DNA of 64,000 nt, from the NCBI GenBank assembly GCA_000702525.1, contig JNIN01000001.1, positions 1,302,001 through 1,366,000 of the forward strand. Reading direction: 5' to 3'. The position numbers and the translations under genes are program-made. This stretch comes from Lachnospiraceae bacterium AC2012. Lineage in GTDB: Bacteria; Bacillota; Clostridia; Lachnospirales; Lachnospiraceae. The notes beneath the pieces are model-generated. The model was given only the letters and a program-made list of their open reading frames with translations. It was not told the origin of the DNA and did not search any database. This document shows, piece after piece, positions 33,638 to 42,835 of this stretch; the first letter of the stretch is position 1; every line of letters begins with the position of its first letter.

Positions 33638-36496
33638 TTATTTTTTTCGACGCTTCTTATCTTCTTCCAGATAACGTTTGATATAGATTCCCGTATAAGA
33701 TTCCTTCACTTTGGCAACTTCTTCCGGTGTACCGGTTGCAACAATGGTTCCGCCACCGTCCCCACCGTTTGGTCCCAGGTCAATAATATAATCCGCTGTC
33801 TTAATCACATCCAGATTATGCTCGATTACTACAACGGTATTGCCTCCTTCGGACAATTTCTGAAGAATCTTCACCAATTTATTTACATCTTCAAAATGAA
33901 GTCCTGTCGTAGGTTCATCCAAAACGTAAATCGTCTTTCCTGTGGATCGCTTGGAAAGCTCTGTCGCAAGCTTAATACGCTGTGCCTCACCACCGGATAA
34001 TTCCGTCGATGGCTGACCAAGCTTCACATATCCCAATCCAACATCATATAACGTCTGAATCTTACGCTGAATGGTCGGTACATTCTTAAAGAAATCCTTA
34101 GCCTCCTCTACGGTCATCTCCAGGATGTCATAGATATTCTTGCCCTTATATTTCACTTCCAGCGTCTCACGATTAAAACGCTTTCCATTACATACCTCAC
34201 ATGGCACATAGACATCTGGCAGGAAATGCATCTCAATCTTCTTAATACCATCACCCGAGCATGCCTCACATCGGCCACCCTTTACATTAAAGGAGAAACG
34301 TCCCTTCGCATAACCGCGTGCCTTGGCATCCGGTGTTCCGGCAAAGAGGTCACGAATCTGGTCAAAGACACCGGTATAGGTTGCCGGATTCGATCTCGGT
34401 GTACGTCCAATCGGGCTCTGATCGATATCAATAATCTTATCTAATTGCTCAATACCTTCAATTTTCTTCACCTTACCCGGAATCAAGTGCGCACGATTCA
34501 AGTCTCTTGCCAATGTCTTATAGAGAATCTCATTGATTAGAGAACTCTTACCAGAGCCGGAAACACCCGTTACAACGGTCATAATACCAAGTGGAATCTT
34601 GACATTGACCTTCTTTAGGTTGTGCTCCTCAGCGCCCTTAATCTCCAGCCATCCTGTCGGTTTTCGCCTACTCTGTGGCACCTCAACGTAACGTTTACCG
34701 GAGAGATACTGACCCGTAATGGACTCCGGTGTATTCATAACCTCATCCAGCGTTCCGGCAACGACAATCTCGCCACCTTCGGAGCCTGCGCCAGGTCCCA
34801 CATCCACAATGAAATCTGCCGCGCGCATGGTATCCTCGTCATGCTCTACCACAATCAATGTATTTCCCAAGTCACGAAGTCCCTTCAGAGAGGCCAGAAG
34901 CTTGTCGTTGTCCCTCTGATGAAGTCCGATACTTGGTTCATCCAGAATATAGGCAACGCCAACCAATCCGGAGCCAATCTGCGTTGCGAGACGAATTCGC
35001 TGTGCCTCGCCTCCGGAAAGTGTTCCTGTCGCTCTCGACAAACTGAGATAATCGAGTCCAACGTCATTCAAAAAGCCAACTCTTCCGCGAATTTCACGTA
35101 AAATCTGGTCGCCGACCAAGTGCTGTTGCTTGCTCAGTTTCATTTCCGAAAGAAATGTTACGAGATCTCGCACGGACATCGTCGTGATTTCATAGATATT
35201 CTTCTTCGCTACGGTAACGGCAAGCGACTCCTTCTTCAAGCGCTGGCCCTTGCAGACCGGGCATGGGGTTACCTGCATATATTCTTCGTATTGCGCCTTC
35301 TGCGTATCCGAATGCGTCTCACGGTAACGGCGGTGGATATCCGCAATCAGGCCCTTGAAATCGACCTTGTAGACACCTTCGCCACGCTGGCCCTTATACG
35401 CAACCATAAGATTGTCCGCATCCCCATGGATAAACATCGTACGAATCTTCTTTGGAAGCTTCTCATATGGAGTATCCAGGCTGAAATCATACTGCGTTGC
35501 CATCGCTTCGAGCACCGCATGGGTAAAGCTCTTCTTATCTCCAGAGCTCTGCCATCCCATTACCTGTACGCAGCCCTCATTAAAGGAAAGGGACTTGTCC
35601 GGAATCATCAAATCTTCGACAAATTCCATCTTATATCCCAGTCCAAAACACTCCGGACATGCACCAAACGGGTTATTGAAAGAGAAGCTTCTTGGTTCAA
35701 TCTCATCAATACTGATTCCGCAATCCGGGCAGGAGAAACTCTCTGAGAAACGCATCTGCTCCCCGTCAATGACATCGACGATCATCAGCCCATTTGCGAG
35801 ATGCAACACATTCTCGATCGAGTCCGTCAGTCGCTGTTCGATGCCCTCTTTTACCACCAATCGGTCTACTACAATTTCGATATTATGCTTAATATTCTTT
35901 TCCAACTTAATCTCTTCACTGAGATCATATTGGTTACCATCGATGATTACGCGCACGTATCCCGATTTTCTAGCACGCTCGAATAATTTCTCGTGCTCTC
36001 CCTTACGTCCTCGAACCACGGGCGCAAGAAGCTGAATCTTCGTACGCTCCGGAAGTTGCAAAATCGCATCCACCATCTGATCCACGGTCTGTTTCTCAAT
36101 TCGCTTTCCGCAATTTGGACAATGTGGAATACCAATTCTCGCATACAGCAATCGGAAATAATCATAGATTTCCGTCACGGTACCAACCGTAGAACGTGGA
36201 TTTCGATTCGTCGATTTCTGATCGATGGAAATGGCCGGCGGCAATCCTTCGATTTTCTCCACATTCGGCTTCTCCATCTGGCCGAGGAACTGTCTTGCAT
36301 AACTGGACAAGGATTCCATATAACGTCTCTGGCCCTCCGCAAAAATCGTATCAAACGCGAGAGAAGACTTACCGGAACCACTCAGTCCCGTAAGTACAAC
36401 AAACTCATCTCTCGGAATCTCTAATGAAACATTTTTTAAGTTATGAACATTCGCGCCCTTGATTTTGATATATTTTCTATCCTTCTTTTCTGCCAT
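33638..36496 (-). CDS. uvrA: Excinuclease ABC subunit A
   Basis: DNA-damage recognition ATPase of nucleotide-excision repair. The 952 residues have two ABC modules: Walker [15 protein letters not shown] near residue 36 and [14 protein letters not shown] near 635, two [12 protein letters not shown] / [12 protein letters not shown] signatures, and two zinc fingers (CPDCG...CPECFG and CEACSG...CEVCNG). The length is normal. It follows uvrB by 92 bp and ends at a strong terminator. The pair is probably one operon. Confidence 0.98.
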   Translation of the reverse strand: MAEKKDRKYIKIKGANVHNLKNVSLEIPRDEFVVLTGLSGSGKSSLAFDTIFAEGQRRYMESLSSYARQFLGQMEKPNVEKIEGLPPAISIDQKSTNRNPRSTVGTVTEIYDYFRLLYARIGIPHCPNCGKRIEKQTVDQMVDAILQLPERTKIQLLAPVVRGRKGEHEKLFERARKSGYVRVIIDGNQYDLSEEIKLEKNIKHNIEIVVDRLVVKEGIEQRLTDSIENVLHLANGLMIVDVIDGEQMRFSESFSCPDCGISIDEIEPRSFSFNNPFGACPECFGLGYKMEFVEDLMIPDKSLSFNEGCVQVMGWQSSGDKKSFTHAVLEAMATQYDFSLDTPYEKLPKKIRTMFIHGDADNLMVAYKGQRGEGVYKVDFKGLIADIHRRYRETHSDTQKAQYEEYMQVTPCPVCKGQRLKKESLAVTVAKKNIYEITTMSVRDLVTFLSEMKLSKQQHLVGDQILREIRGRVGFLNDVGLDYLSLSRATGTLSGGEAQRIRLATQIGSGLVGVAYILDEPSIGLHQRDNDKLLASLKGLRDLGNTLIVVEHDEDTMRAADFIVDVGPGAGSEGGEIVVAGTLDEVMNTPESITGQYLSGKRYVEVPQSRRKPTGWLEIKGAEEHNLKKVNVKIPLGIMTVVTGVSGSGKSSLINEILYKTLARDLNRAHLIPGKVKKIEGIEQLDKIIDIDQSPIGRTPRSNPATYTGVFDQIRDLFAGTPDAKARGYAKGRFSFNVKGGRCEACSGDGIKKIEMHFLPDVYVPCEVCNGKRFNRETLEVKYKGKNIYDILEMTVEEAKDFFKNVPTIQRKIQTLYDVGLGYVKLGQPSTELSGGEAQRIKLATELSKRSTGKTIYVLDEPTTGLHFEDVNKLVKILQKLSEGGNTVVVIEHNLDVIKTADYIIDLGPNGGDGGGTIVATGTPEEVAKVKESYTGIYIKRYLEEDKKRRKK

Positions 36497-36530
36497 CGTA
36501 TCTCTCTACTTTCTTAGACTATCGCTAACT

Positions 36531-36590
36531 CTTGCGCTTTCTCATCTCTTCTTGCGCCTTCTCATCTCTTCTTGCGCCTTCTCATCTCTC
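36531..36590. repeat. 20-bp tandem repeat at the 3' end of uvrB
   Basis: Three exact-length 20-bp units begin at 36531, 36551 and 36571 and run into the uvrB stop codon at 36589-36591. On the minus strand each reads GAGATGAGAAGGCGCAAGAA with one variant base, resembling the Lys/Arg-rich end of uvrB copied downstream by slippage. It occupies most of the uvrB-uvrA gap. Confidence 0.8.
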
Positions 36591-38616
36591 ATTTCTTCTT
36601 ACGCTTTTCATTTCCAGCGTCTACACGCAAGTCACGAAGCATATTCTTGATTTCGATTAACTGGTCTCGGTATTCCGCCGCCACTTCGAAGTTCAAATCT
36701 GCGGCTGCAGCATCCATCTTCTTCTTCAAATCCGTTGCCAGCTTCTCTAATTCTGCCACATCCATATCTTCTGGATCTCGCATCAAATCATCCGCAGCCT
36801 TGGCAACCTTCTTGCTAATCGCAATCACATCCTGAACCGCCTTCTGAATCGTCTGCGGCGTGATGCCATGCTCTTCATTATATTGATTCTGAATCGCACG
36901 ACGGCGCTTCGTCTCGTCAATGGCAACGCGCATGGAATCCGTAATGGAATCCGCATACATGATGACGTGGCCCTCGGAATTTCGCGCCGCACGTCCAATG
37001 GTCTGGATCAGTGACGTTTCCGAACGGAGGAATCCCTCCTTATCCGCATCCAAAATTGCTACTAATGTAATCTCCGGAATGTCGAGTCCCTCTCGAAGGA
37101 GGTTGATTCCGACCAGGACATCAAAGACATCCAGTCGTAAATCTCGGATAATCTCGGCACGTTCCAAAGTATCCACATCGGAATGGAGATACTTCACTCT
37201 TATCCCCAATTCCAACATATAATTCGTAAGATCTTCCGCCATTCGCTTGGTCAGCGTTGTGATCAGCACCTTGTGATGGTGCTTCGTCTCCTTCTTGATT
37301 TCATAGATCAGATCATCGATTTGGCCCTCGGTTGGGCGAACCTCAATCTCGGGATCTAGAAGTCCCGTAGGTCGAATCACCTGCTCTGCACGAAGCATCT
37401 CATGGTCCGCCTCATAATCACCCGGCGTCGCGGAAACGAACAGCATCTGGTCAATCTTCTCTTCGAACTCGTTGAAATTCAACGGACGGTTATCCATTGC
37501 GGAAGGCAGACGGAAACCGTAATTCACCAATGTCTCTTTTCTGGAAAGATTTCCCGCATACATACCACGAATCTGCGGCAAGGTAATATGTGACTCATCC
37601 ACAATAATCAAGAAATCATCACCAAAATAGTCTATCAGGCAAGCCGGTGCCTCGCCCGGTTTCTGCGACGTCATATATCTCGTATAGTTCTCGATACCAC
37701 TGCAGAATCCCGTCTCACGTAACATTTCTATATCGAAGTTTGTACGCTCTGCAATTCTCTGCGCTTCTAAGAGTTTGCCCTCGCTCTTGAAATATTTCAC
37801 CTGTGCATCCAATTCGTCTTCGATCTCTCTGCACGCTTTATTAATCTTATCCTGTGGAACAACGTAGTGGGAAGCCGGGAAAATCGCGCAATGCGAGAGT
37901 TCCGCCTTCACCTGCCCGGACATGATATCCACTTCCGTGATGCGATCAATCTCATCGCCAAAGAATTCTACACGATAGGCAAAATCAGAAGCATTCGCCG
38001 GAAATACATCAATCGTATCGCCTCGTACGCGGAAGGTACCACGCGAGAAATCCATATCATTTCTCAAATATTGCATATCAATCAGGCCACGGATGACATC
38101 ATCCCTGTCCTTCGTATCCCCGGGTCTCAACGAGAGCATCATGTTCTGATAATCTTCCGGACTACCGATTCCATAGATACAGGAAACAGATGCGACGATG
38201 ATCACGTCCTTTCGCTCCGCCATCGATGCCGTCGCAGAGAGTCTCAGCTTATCAATCTCATCATTGATGGAGGAATCCTTCGCGATATACGTATCGGTCG
38301 ATGGCACATAGGCCTCCGGCTGATAATAATCGTAGTAACTGACGAAATATTCCACCGCGTTCTCCGGGAAGAATTCCTTCATCTCGTTATAGAGCTGCCC
38401 CGCCAGGGTCTTATTATGGGAAATGATCAGCGTCGGCTTCTGCAACTTCTCGATTACATTGGCCATGGTAAACGTCTTACCGGAGCCCGTTACACCAAGC
38501 AGCGTCTCGAACTGATTGCCTTCTTTGAAGCCCTTCACCAGCGCATCAATGGCCTGTGGCTGATCTCCCATCGGTTTAAATTTTGAATGTAATACAAACT
38601 TATTCATCTCTTCCAT
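36589..38616 (-). CDS. uvrB: Excinuclease ABC subunit B
   Basis: Helicase-like subunit that verifies lesions and recruits UvrC. The 675 residues show Walker [16 protein letters not shown], the damage-probing beta-hairpin [36 protein letters not shown], the later motifs [14 protein letters not shown] and [12 protein letters not shown], and the C-terminal UVR motif (about 630-665) that binds UvrC. Two starts are possible: 38616 and 38607. Neither has a normal ribosome site; a strong promoter ends 9 nt before the first ATG, so the message may be leaderless. The C-terminus is basic (NEKRKKK). Confidence 0.97.
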   Translation of the reverse strand: MEEMNKFVLHSKFKPMGDQPQAIDALVKGFKEGNQFETLLGVTGSGKTFTMANVIEKLQKPTLIISHNKTLAGQLYNEMKEFFPENAVEYFVSYYDYYQPEAYVPSTDTYIAKDSSINDEIDKLRLSATASMAERKDVIIVASVSCIYGIGSPEDYQNMMLSLRPGDTKDRDDVIRGLIDMQYLRNDMDFSRGTFRVRGDTIDVFPANASDFAYRVEFFGDEIDRITEVDIMSGQVKAELSHCAIFPASHYVVPQDKINKACREIEDELDAQVKYFKSEGKLLEAQRIAERTNFDIEMLRETGFCSGIENYTRYMTSQKPGEAPACLIDYFGDDFLIIVDESHITLPQIRGMYAGNLSRKETLVNYGFRLPSAMDNRPLNFNEFEEKIDQMLFVSATPGDYEADHEMLRAEQVIRPTGLLDPEIEVRPTEGQIDDLIYEIKKETKHHHKVLITTLTKRMAEDLTNYMLELGIRVKYLHSDVDTLERAEIIRDLRLDVFDVLVGINLLREGLDIPEITLVAILDADKEGFLRSETSLIQTIGRAARNSEGHVIMYADSITDSMRVAIDETKRRRAIQNQYNEEHGITPQTIQKAVQDVIAISKKVAKAADDLMRDPEDMDVAELEKLATDLKKKMDAAAADLNFEVAAEYRDQLIEIKNMLRDLRVDAGNEKRKKK

Positions 38617-38625
38617 AGTATGTAA

Positions 38626-38654
38626 ATTATATGCCCATATTACATTTTACGCAA
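38626..38654 (-). promoter_or_regulatory. uvrB promoter placed at the start codon
   Basis: TTGCGT at 38649-38654 and TATAAT at 38626-38631, spacer 17 bp, only 9 nt before the ATG at 38616. A usual transcription start would lie 0-3 nt from the ATG. A LexA-like half palindrome CGAACATATTTTCT lies just upstream at 38664-38677 (consensus CGAAC-N4-GTTCG, two mismatches). Confidence 0.6.
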
Positions 38655-38767
38655 CCCATTTATCGAACATATTTTCTTTTTCTATTTTGGATTATCAGTA
38701 TGACAATGGTACAGTTGGTGCATAACTTTGATTGTTTTAGCGTGATTATCAGCTAATTTTGCACACT

Positions 38768-39138
38768 TTACAGAATATATCCTTGTTTTTGAATTTCTTC
38801 CGTAAGACGATTTTGTAATTTTCGTCAAATTACGGTAGAAATCCTGATTCAGTTTCCATATTCCGTAATGCTCTTATTATTAAGAACAAGTTATATTGTC
38901 CTTTACAGAAGATCGCTACTTTATATCTTTTTTTCTGTAATTTGATAAACAGATAAAAAGATTGATTACAGAAAACTTGCCTTTTTAACTTGATATTCTG
39001 TAACCCAGAAAAATCCAGGATTTTTACTACGGTAAAAATAGAGTAACGAGCAAATTGTTCCGTAAAACAGCATATTATTAAAAAATTTTAGTAATGCAAT
39101 TACGGAACAGGCTTTGAAAACAAGTATGTATTCTGTAA
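38768..39138. repeat. Array of six inverted-arm units with TTACAGAA/TTCTGTAA arms
   Basis: Left arms start at 38768, 38830, 38903, 38966, about 39027 and 39100; matching right arms end at 38805, 38868, 38940, 39003, 39065 and 39138. Each pair spans 38-39 bp with a 22-23 nt loop. Arms vary between TTACAGAA and TTACGGAA and, on the right, TTCTGTAA and TTCCGTAA; units 3 and 4 pair perfectly. Loops are unrelated to each other. No credible gene lies between uvrB and the MFS gene. Confidence 0.8.
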
Positions 39139-39251
39139 ATCTAGCAAAGCTCTTTATAAAAAAAGACATAGAACCTAAATAATTCAATTAAATACGTTAA
39201 CAAATCCGCCAAACACCGGAATAGCAAAATGAAGGAAAGACGTAAGTATAC

Positions 39252-39409
39252 TTATTTATTTCGGCTTGGCTACTTTTAATCATGGAGCGAACGCAGCTGT
39301 CAAGGGCGAGCCGCTTGCGGTGCTTTGCACCCTTGACAGCTGCGTTCGCCCATGATTGCTTCTGTAATCAAGCCGAAATGAATAAATATAGCCAGAGTGG
39401 CTCTGATTC
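39252..39409. repeat. Palindromic element, copy 3
   Basis: Same orientation as copy 1. Outer arms ATTTCGGCTTG/CAAGCCGAAAT at 39258-39268 and 39369-39379; inner hairpin 39279-39356 with GCAGCTGTCAAGGG paired to CCCTTGACAGCTGC. The AGCCA/TGGCT tail near 39390-39403 is shared with copy 1. Confidence 0.8.
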
Positions 39410-39413
39410 CCTA

Positions 39414-39715
39414 GAACCGCTTTCACCGGACAGATATTCCTGTTCTTCGTTAAGACTTTCTGGGGACGGCAAAGCGTAGGTGAATAAAGTAAGCTTAGTA
39501 AAATAACAAAACAGGTTTTGCGATGTATCGTCATGCGTCGCCATGGACGGCGACGCAAGTGGCACCTGAGATACGATGTTGAATGTGCCACGGTGACGAT
39601 ACATACAAAACCTGTTTTGTTATTTTACTTAGCGAACGACACTTGAACCTACGCTTTGCCGTCCCCAGAAAGTCTAATAAAAAATTCCAAATATCTGTCC
39701 CGTGTAAAGCGGTTC
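39414..39715. repeat. Large foldback element (three nested inverted repeats)
   Basis: About 300 bp that can fold on itself almost completely. Outer arms at 39414-39438 and 39690-39715 (GAACCGCTTT/AAAGCGGTTC ends); a perfect 29-bp middle pair at 39453-39481 and 39647-39675; a perfect 24-bp inner pair at 39497-39520 and 39606-39629, extended by TGTATCGTCA/TGACGATACA. The tip holds further small stems (GCGTCGCC/GGCGACGC and GTGGCAC/GTGCCAC). No ORF of note. It abuts palindromic copy 3 on one side and lies 44 bp from the MFS stop on the other. Confidence 0.85.
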
Positions 39716-39758
39716 CGGGCAAAGGGGCAAGGGCGGCAGGGCCACGGCGGGTGGACCA

Positions 39759-40928
39759 TTACGAAATCACACTACCAAAGATTGGAGAGAGAATAATCAT
39801 CACGACCGAATAAGTGAAGGAATTTACAGACATCAATGTCGCCCTCTGCTCCGATGGAATCCGGCGATTGAGTTCCACATCGGTCTTCACTTCGATCAGA
39901 CTGTCTGCGAAGGAACCAACAAATCCTCCTGCGATAATCAGCCAGCACTGATTCGTCAGTATAGAAAGCACTGCCAGCGAAACGCCAATCACGCTGAGGA
40001 ATCCCGCCTTTTTATAAGACATCTTTGGCAAATAATTCTCTGCCTTTGCACCGGCAACCGATCCCAGATTCAATGCAAATAACGCCGGTCCAAGCAGCAC
40101 CTTCTGCATCCCCAACTCCGGAAGTAATGCCTGCGCAAAGAACACTACCAGAACGGCTAATGCACCAATCGTCGCATTGAAAATGATCATGCGTCTGCAT
40201 CTTCTATTTACTTTTAGAAATTGATAGCTCTCTTTTGCAACTTCAATGAAGCGCTCTACCACCGATTCTTTCGTTTCTGTCGCCTCATGGGAAACCTTTT
40301 CCTCTTGGGTATTCCTCGTCTCTAAGGAAACCTTTGCCTCTTGGGAATCCCTCGCCTCTGGGGAAACCTTTGCCTCGAGCAATGTCCACGCCACTAAGAT
40401 CGAAGAAACGCCTGCGATCACATCAATGGCATATGCCTTCTGGTACCCCAGCAACAAGGTCACACCTGCCATCAAAGTCGCAAAGGACATCGCAAAGTCG
40501 TAAATCACCATATCATTCGCCGCAAACTTCTCATAATCATCTTCATCCCCGGCGGACTTCAAGCTGTCGTAAGCCAGTGCCTCACGTGAACCAGACGCGA
40601 GATTATAACTAAACGCACTAAAAATCATCGCGATGGAAATGCTCACAAACGAATGCGAGAAGATCATAACGATCGATGCAAGCACATTCATCATCTGGCT
40701 GGCAACCATCGTTTTCTTTCGCCCGAACACATCCGCAATCGCACCGGATGGAATCTCAAATGACATACTTGCCACATGGAAAATACTCTCCAGCAATCCG
40801 ATCTCCAGCATCGAATATCCACGTGCCGCCAGAAGCGCCACCCAGGAAGCCCCCGCGATCATGAAGGCATTCATCCCATCCAATAGTAATAATTTATGTA
40901 TCTGTCTTTTTGCTGTATTTTTTGTCAT
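39759..40928 (-). CDS. Major facilitator transporter, probably C-terminally truncated
   Basis: Predicted drug/metabolite exporter of the MFS. The 389 residues have a signature loop after helix 2 (IPSGAIADVFGRKK) and about 11 membrane helices; the sequence stops after SPIFGSVIS, where a twelfth helix would be expected. The stop lies 44 bp from the foldback element, in unusually G/C-rich sequence. The central loop (about residues 190-225) contains imperfect repeats of roughly 14 residues (SPEARDSQEAKVS, LETRNTQEEKVS). AAGGAG precedes the ATG but is buried in a hairpin. The substrate is unknown and the gene may be non-functional. Confidence 0.8.
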   Translation of the reverse strand: MTKNTAKRQIHKLLLLDGMNAFMIAGASWVALLAARGYSMLEIGLLESIFHVASMSFEIPSGAIADVFGRKKTMVASQMMNVLASIVMIFSHSFVSISIAMIFSAFSYNLASGSREALAYDSLKSAGDEDDYEKFAANDMVIYDFAMSFATLMAGVTLLLGYQKAYAIDVIAGVSSILVAWTLLEAKVSPEARDSQEAKVSLETRNTQEEKVSHEATETKESVVERFIEVAKESYQFLKVNRRCRRMIIFNATIGALAVLVVFFAQALLPELGMQKVLLGPALFALNLGSVAGAKAENYLPKMSYKKAGFLSVIGVSLAVLSILTNQCWLIIAGGFVGSFADSLIEVKTDVELNRRIPSEQRATLMSVNSFTYSVVMIILSPIFGSVIS

Positions 40929-40980
40929 AAAAAAATCTCCTTAAATCTTGAATTTCTATTCATCAGGATTAAGGAGATAG
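40929..40980 (-). promoter_or_regulatory. Leader hairpin that buries the MFS ribosome site
   Basis: On the minus strand ATCTCCTTAA (40969-40978) pairs with TTAAGGAGAT (40935-40944), and a seven-T run follows directly before the ATG. The 3' arm contains AAGGAGA, the ribosome site. The structure could act as an intrinsic terminator or block translation. A 13-codon ORF (MLNQVKNQHITT) begins about 60 nt upstream. A second 8-bp hairpin lies at 41093-41114. Confidence 0.6.
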
Positions 40981-41213
40981 TTGCTCTATTTTTAAGTAGT
41001 TATTTTAAGTAGTTATGTGTTGATTTTTCACTTGATTCAACATTTCCTACGAAAACACCTAAAAAAGGGCGCACTATCCCCGTAAAACGCGAAAATTGAA
41101 CCTTTTTTCAATTTAATGTTTACTGTTTTCCAGGTCACATCGGTACGTCCTTTCTACTTTTTTATCACATAATGACTGCTTCCAATTTAACACTTTATTG
41201 TCCTAAATTCAAG

Positions 41214-42038
41214 TTAATAATCATCCCAATATTCGGGATTATCAAGGAAATCCTCCGCTGCATCTTCCTCATCATCGAACTCGTCTTCGTAATCCAGGTA
41301 ATACTGCTCGATATCATAATCCGACGGGTCAATCGGGTCGCCGTAAGTTGCATCGCTATTTCGTGTGCCGGAACTTCTCGCGCCAGATCCGTCTTCTGCA
41401 CCTGTCGCGGAGCCGCCTGTGCCGGAGCCGCTACTTGCACCCGCGCCAGAATCATTTCCAGCATTAGAACCAGTAGCATTTCCAGCGCTAGAACCAGTAG
41501 CATTTCCAGCACTAGAACCGGTAGCATTTCGATAACGCTCCGAAAATTCATCCATCTCATCATCGGTCAACTGCTTTGCCGTCGCAAATTCTGGAAATGC
41601 ATCGTCTGTCTCAAGTTCGCAAAGGACATATTGCTCCCCCGACTTCTTCACCTTACATTGAAAAGCATAATCTCCATCATGCCGTTCGCCCTTTGTCTCC
41701 ACCTCGGCCGTCAAAAAATATTCCTCATCGGAAATGTATTCTAACTGATACGTATATCCAACCTTTTCAAAGGAATCTTCCGCCGCATCGTCCGGCAGGA
41801 AAATAATCGAAAGGTCTTTAAAGTTGTCAAATCTGATTGCCGTAGCTTCGCCTTCTAGCGGATAAACCCCTCTCTGCATTTCCAATTTCACTTCTAACAT
41901 CTTGTCATACTGACGTTCCTTTTCCGCCGCATCCTCTTGATATTTCTTGTTTACAAAATATCCAAAAAGAATGATTGCGAAAACCAAAATCCAAAAAATC
42001 CGTAATAACTTTTTCTCGCCATCGTCGTAATTACGCAT
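41214..42038 (-). CDS. Membrane-anchored acidic protein with NATGSSAG repeats
   Basis: No family recognised. The 274 residues start with a short charged segment and one membrane helix (about 12-28, IFWILVFAIILFGYFV), then an extracellular domain (about 30-165) of mixed beta character, three NATGSSAG-type octapeptide repeats at about 171-194, a Gly/Ser-rich linker, and a very acidic tail ending DNPEYWDDY. The repeats and low-complexity linker suggest a surface-exposed spacer. GGGAG precedes the ATG. It is the first gene after the MFS leader region and probably monocistronic. Confidence 0.75.
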   Translation of the reverse strand: MRNYDDGEKKLLRIFWILVFAIILFGYFVNKKYQEDAAEKERQYDKMLEVKLEMQRGVYPLEGEATAIRFDNFKDLSIIFLPDDAAEDSFEKVGYTYQLEYISDEEYFLTAEVETKGERHDGDYAFQCKVKKSGEQYVLCELETDDAFPEFATAKQLTDDEMDEFSERYRNATGSSAGNATGSSAGNATGSNAGNDSGAGASSGSGTGGSATGAEDGSGARSSGTRNSDATYGDPIDPSDYDIEQYYLDYEDEFDDEEDAAEDFLDNPEYWDDY

Positions 42039-42072
42039 TCCGTCTCCCTCTCATCTCTAAATCCCTAACTAG

Positions 42073-42783
42073 CTATGCTTTCACCTTATATCCACGTAGA
42101 TACGCCTTCTGCTCCTTCGTGATGCGGTAACTCTCCACCGCCTTCTGAATCGTCTTATTATGAGTCCACACTTCCAACCGCTGCTCCTCGATATAAGGCA
42201 CCGTCATGTCCCACTGCTTCGCGAGCGCCGTCGCAAAATACCACGCGACCATCATTTTAATATAGTATTCGTCCGACTGGATCTGAGAAACCATTTCCAG
42301 AAACCGCGGATCAAAATCATCCTCCAGGAAATGTTGCAGCAGCATACCGATTCCAAATCGCACCGTATACGTCTGATCCGACGCAATCCAGCGCTCGATT
42401 TCAGCGAGCAATTCCGGTCGATGTTTCTTGAAAATCTTCGGTGACATCTGGTCGCACGTCGCCCAGTTGTCGACATACGGAAGGAAATGCTGAAGCTCCC
42501 GCAAGCAAGTCTCATAGTCCTTGATTTCAGAAATGATAAATGCATGCAATTGATTTTCATCAAAATACTGGTGTGGCAAGTCGTCGAGAAATTCGCGGAC
42601 ACTGCTTTTCTTCACCCACTGCTTCGCATATTTTCGAAGTTCTGGCGTGCGGACACCAATCACGCTATCCTTCTCCACCGTTGGGAATAATTTGCTTTGA
42701 AAATCACGATATTCTCTATCTTGCAGTGTAAATAGATATTCCCGAATCTCTTGCACGATTTCCTTTTTCGCACTTTTCGCCAT
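42073..42783 (-). CDS. DNA alkylation repair protein (AlkD-like HEAT-repeat family)
   Basis: Predicted DNA glycosylase-like protein of all-helical HEAT-repeat fold. The 236 residues contain PELRKYAKQWVKK, NWATCDQMSPKIFKKH with the conserved Trp and Asp of the AlkD/AlkC family, and WYFATALAKQWD in the C-terminal repeats. I start at the ATG at 42781-42783; an in-frame TTG 18 bp upstream overlaps the ribosome site (GGAGAGAGG). Its neighbour carries an alkyltransferase domain, so the two may serve alkylation repair together. Confidence 0.85.
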   Translation of the reverse strand: MAKSAKKEIVQEIREYLFTLQDREYRDFQSKLFPTVEKDSVIGVRTPELRKYAKQWVKKSSVREFLDDLPHQYFDENQLHAFIISEIKDYETCLRELQHFLPYVDNWATCDQMSPKIFKKHRPELLAEIERWIASDQTYTVRFGIGMLLQHFLEDDFDPRFLEMVSQIQSDEYYIKMMVAWYFATALAKQWDMTVPYIEEQRLEVWTHNKTIQKAVESYRITKEQKAYLRGYKVKA

Positions 42784-42801
42784 TTTACATCCTCTCTCCA
42801 A

Positions 42802-42835
42802 AATGGTCCCTTGGGGACGGGGTTAATGGTCCATT
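42802..42835. repeat. Left copy of a 34-bp inverted repeat around the mmcQ-ogt gene
   Basis: Positions 42802-42835 match the complement of 43501-43534 at 31 of 34 bases. The shared core is TTGGGGACGGGGTTA, with ATGGTCC-like words at both ends. The last codons and stop of the mmcQ-ogt gene lie inside this copy. Confidence 0.8.

Noticed and set aside
38966-39187. A 73-codon minus-strand ORF upstream of uvrB
   Set aside because: It is A/T-rich, without ribosome site, and crosses three of the inverted-arm units.
39583-39813. A 76-codon ORF in the right half of the foldback element
   Set aside because: It lies within self-complementary sequence and reads into the antisense of the MFS gene.
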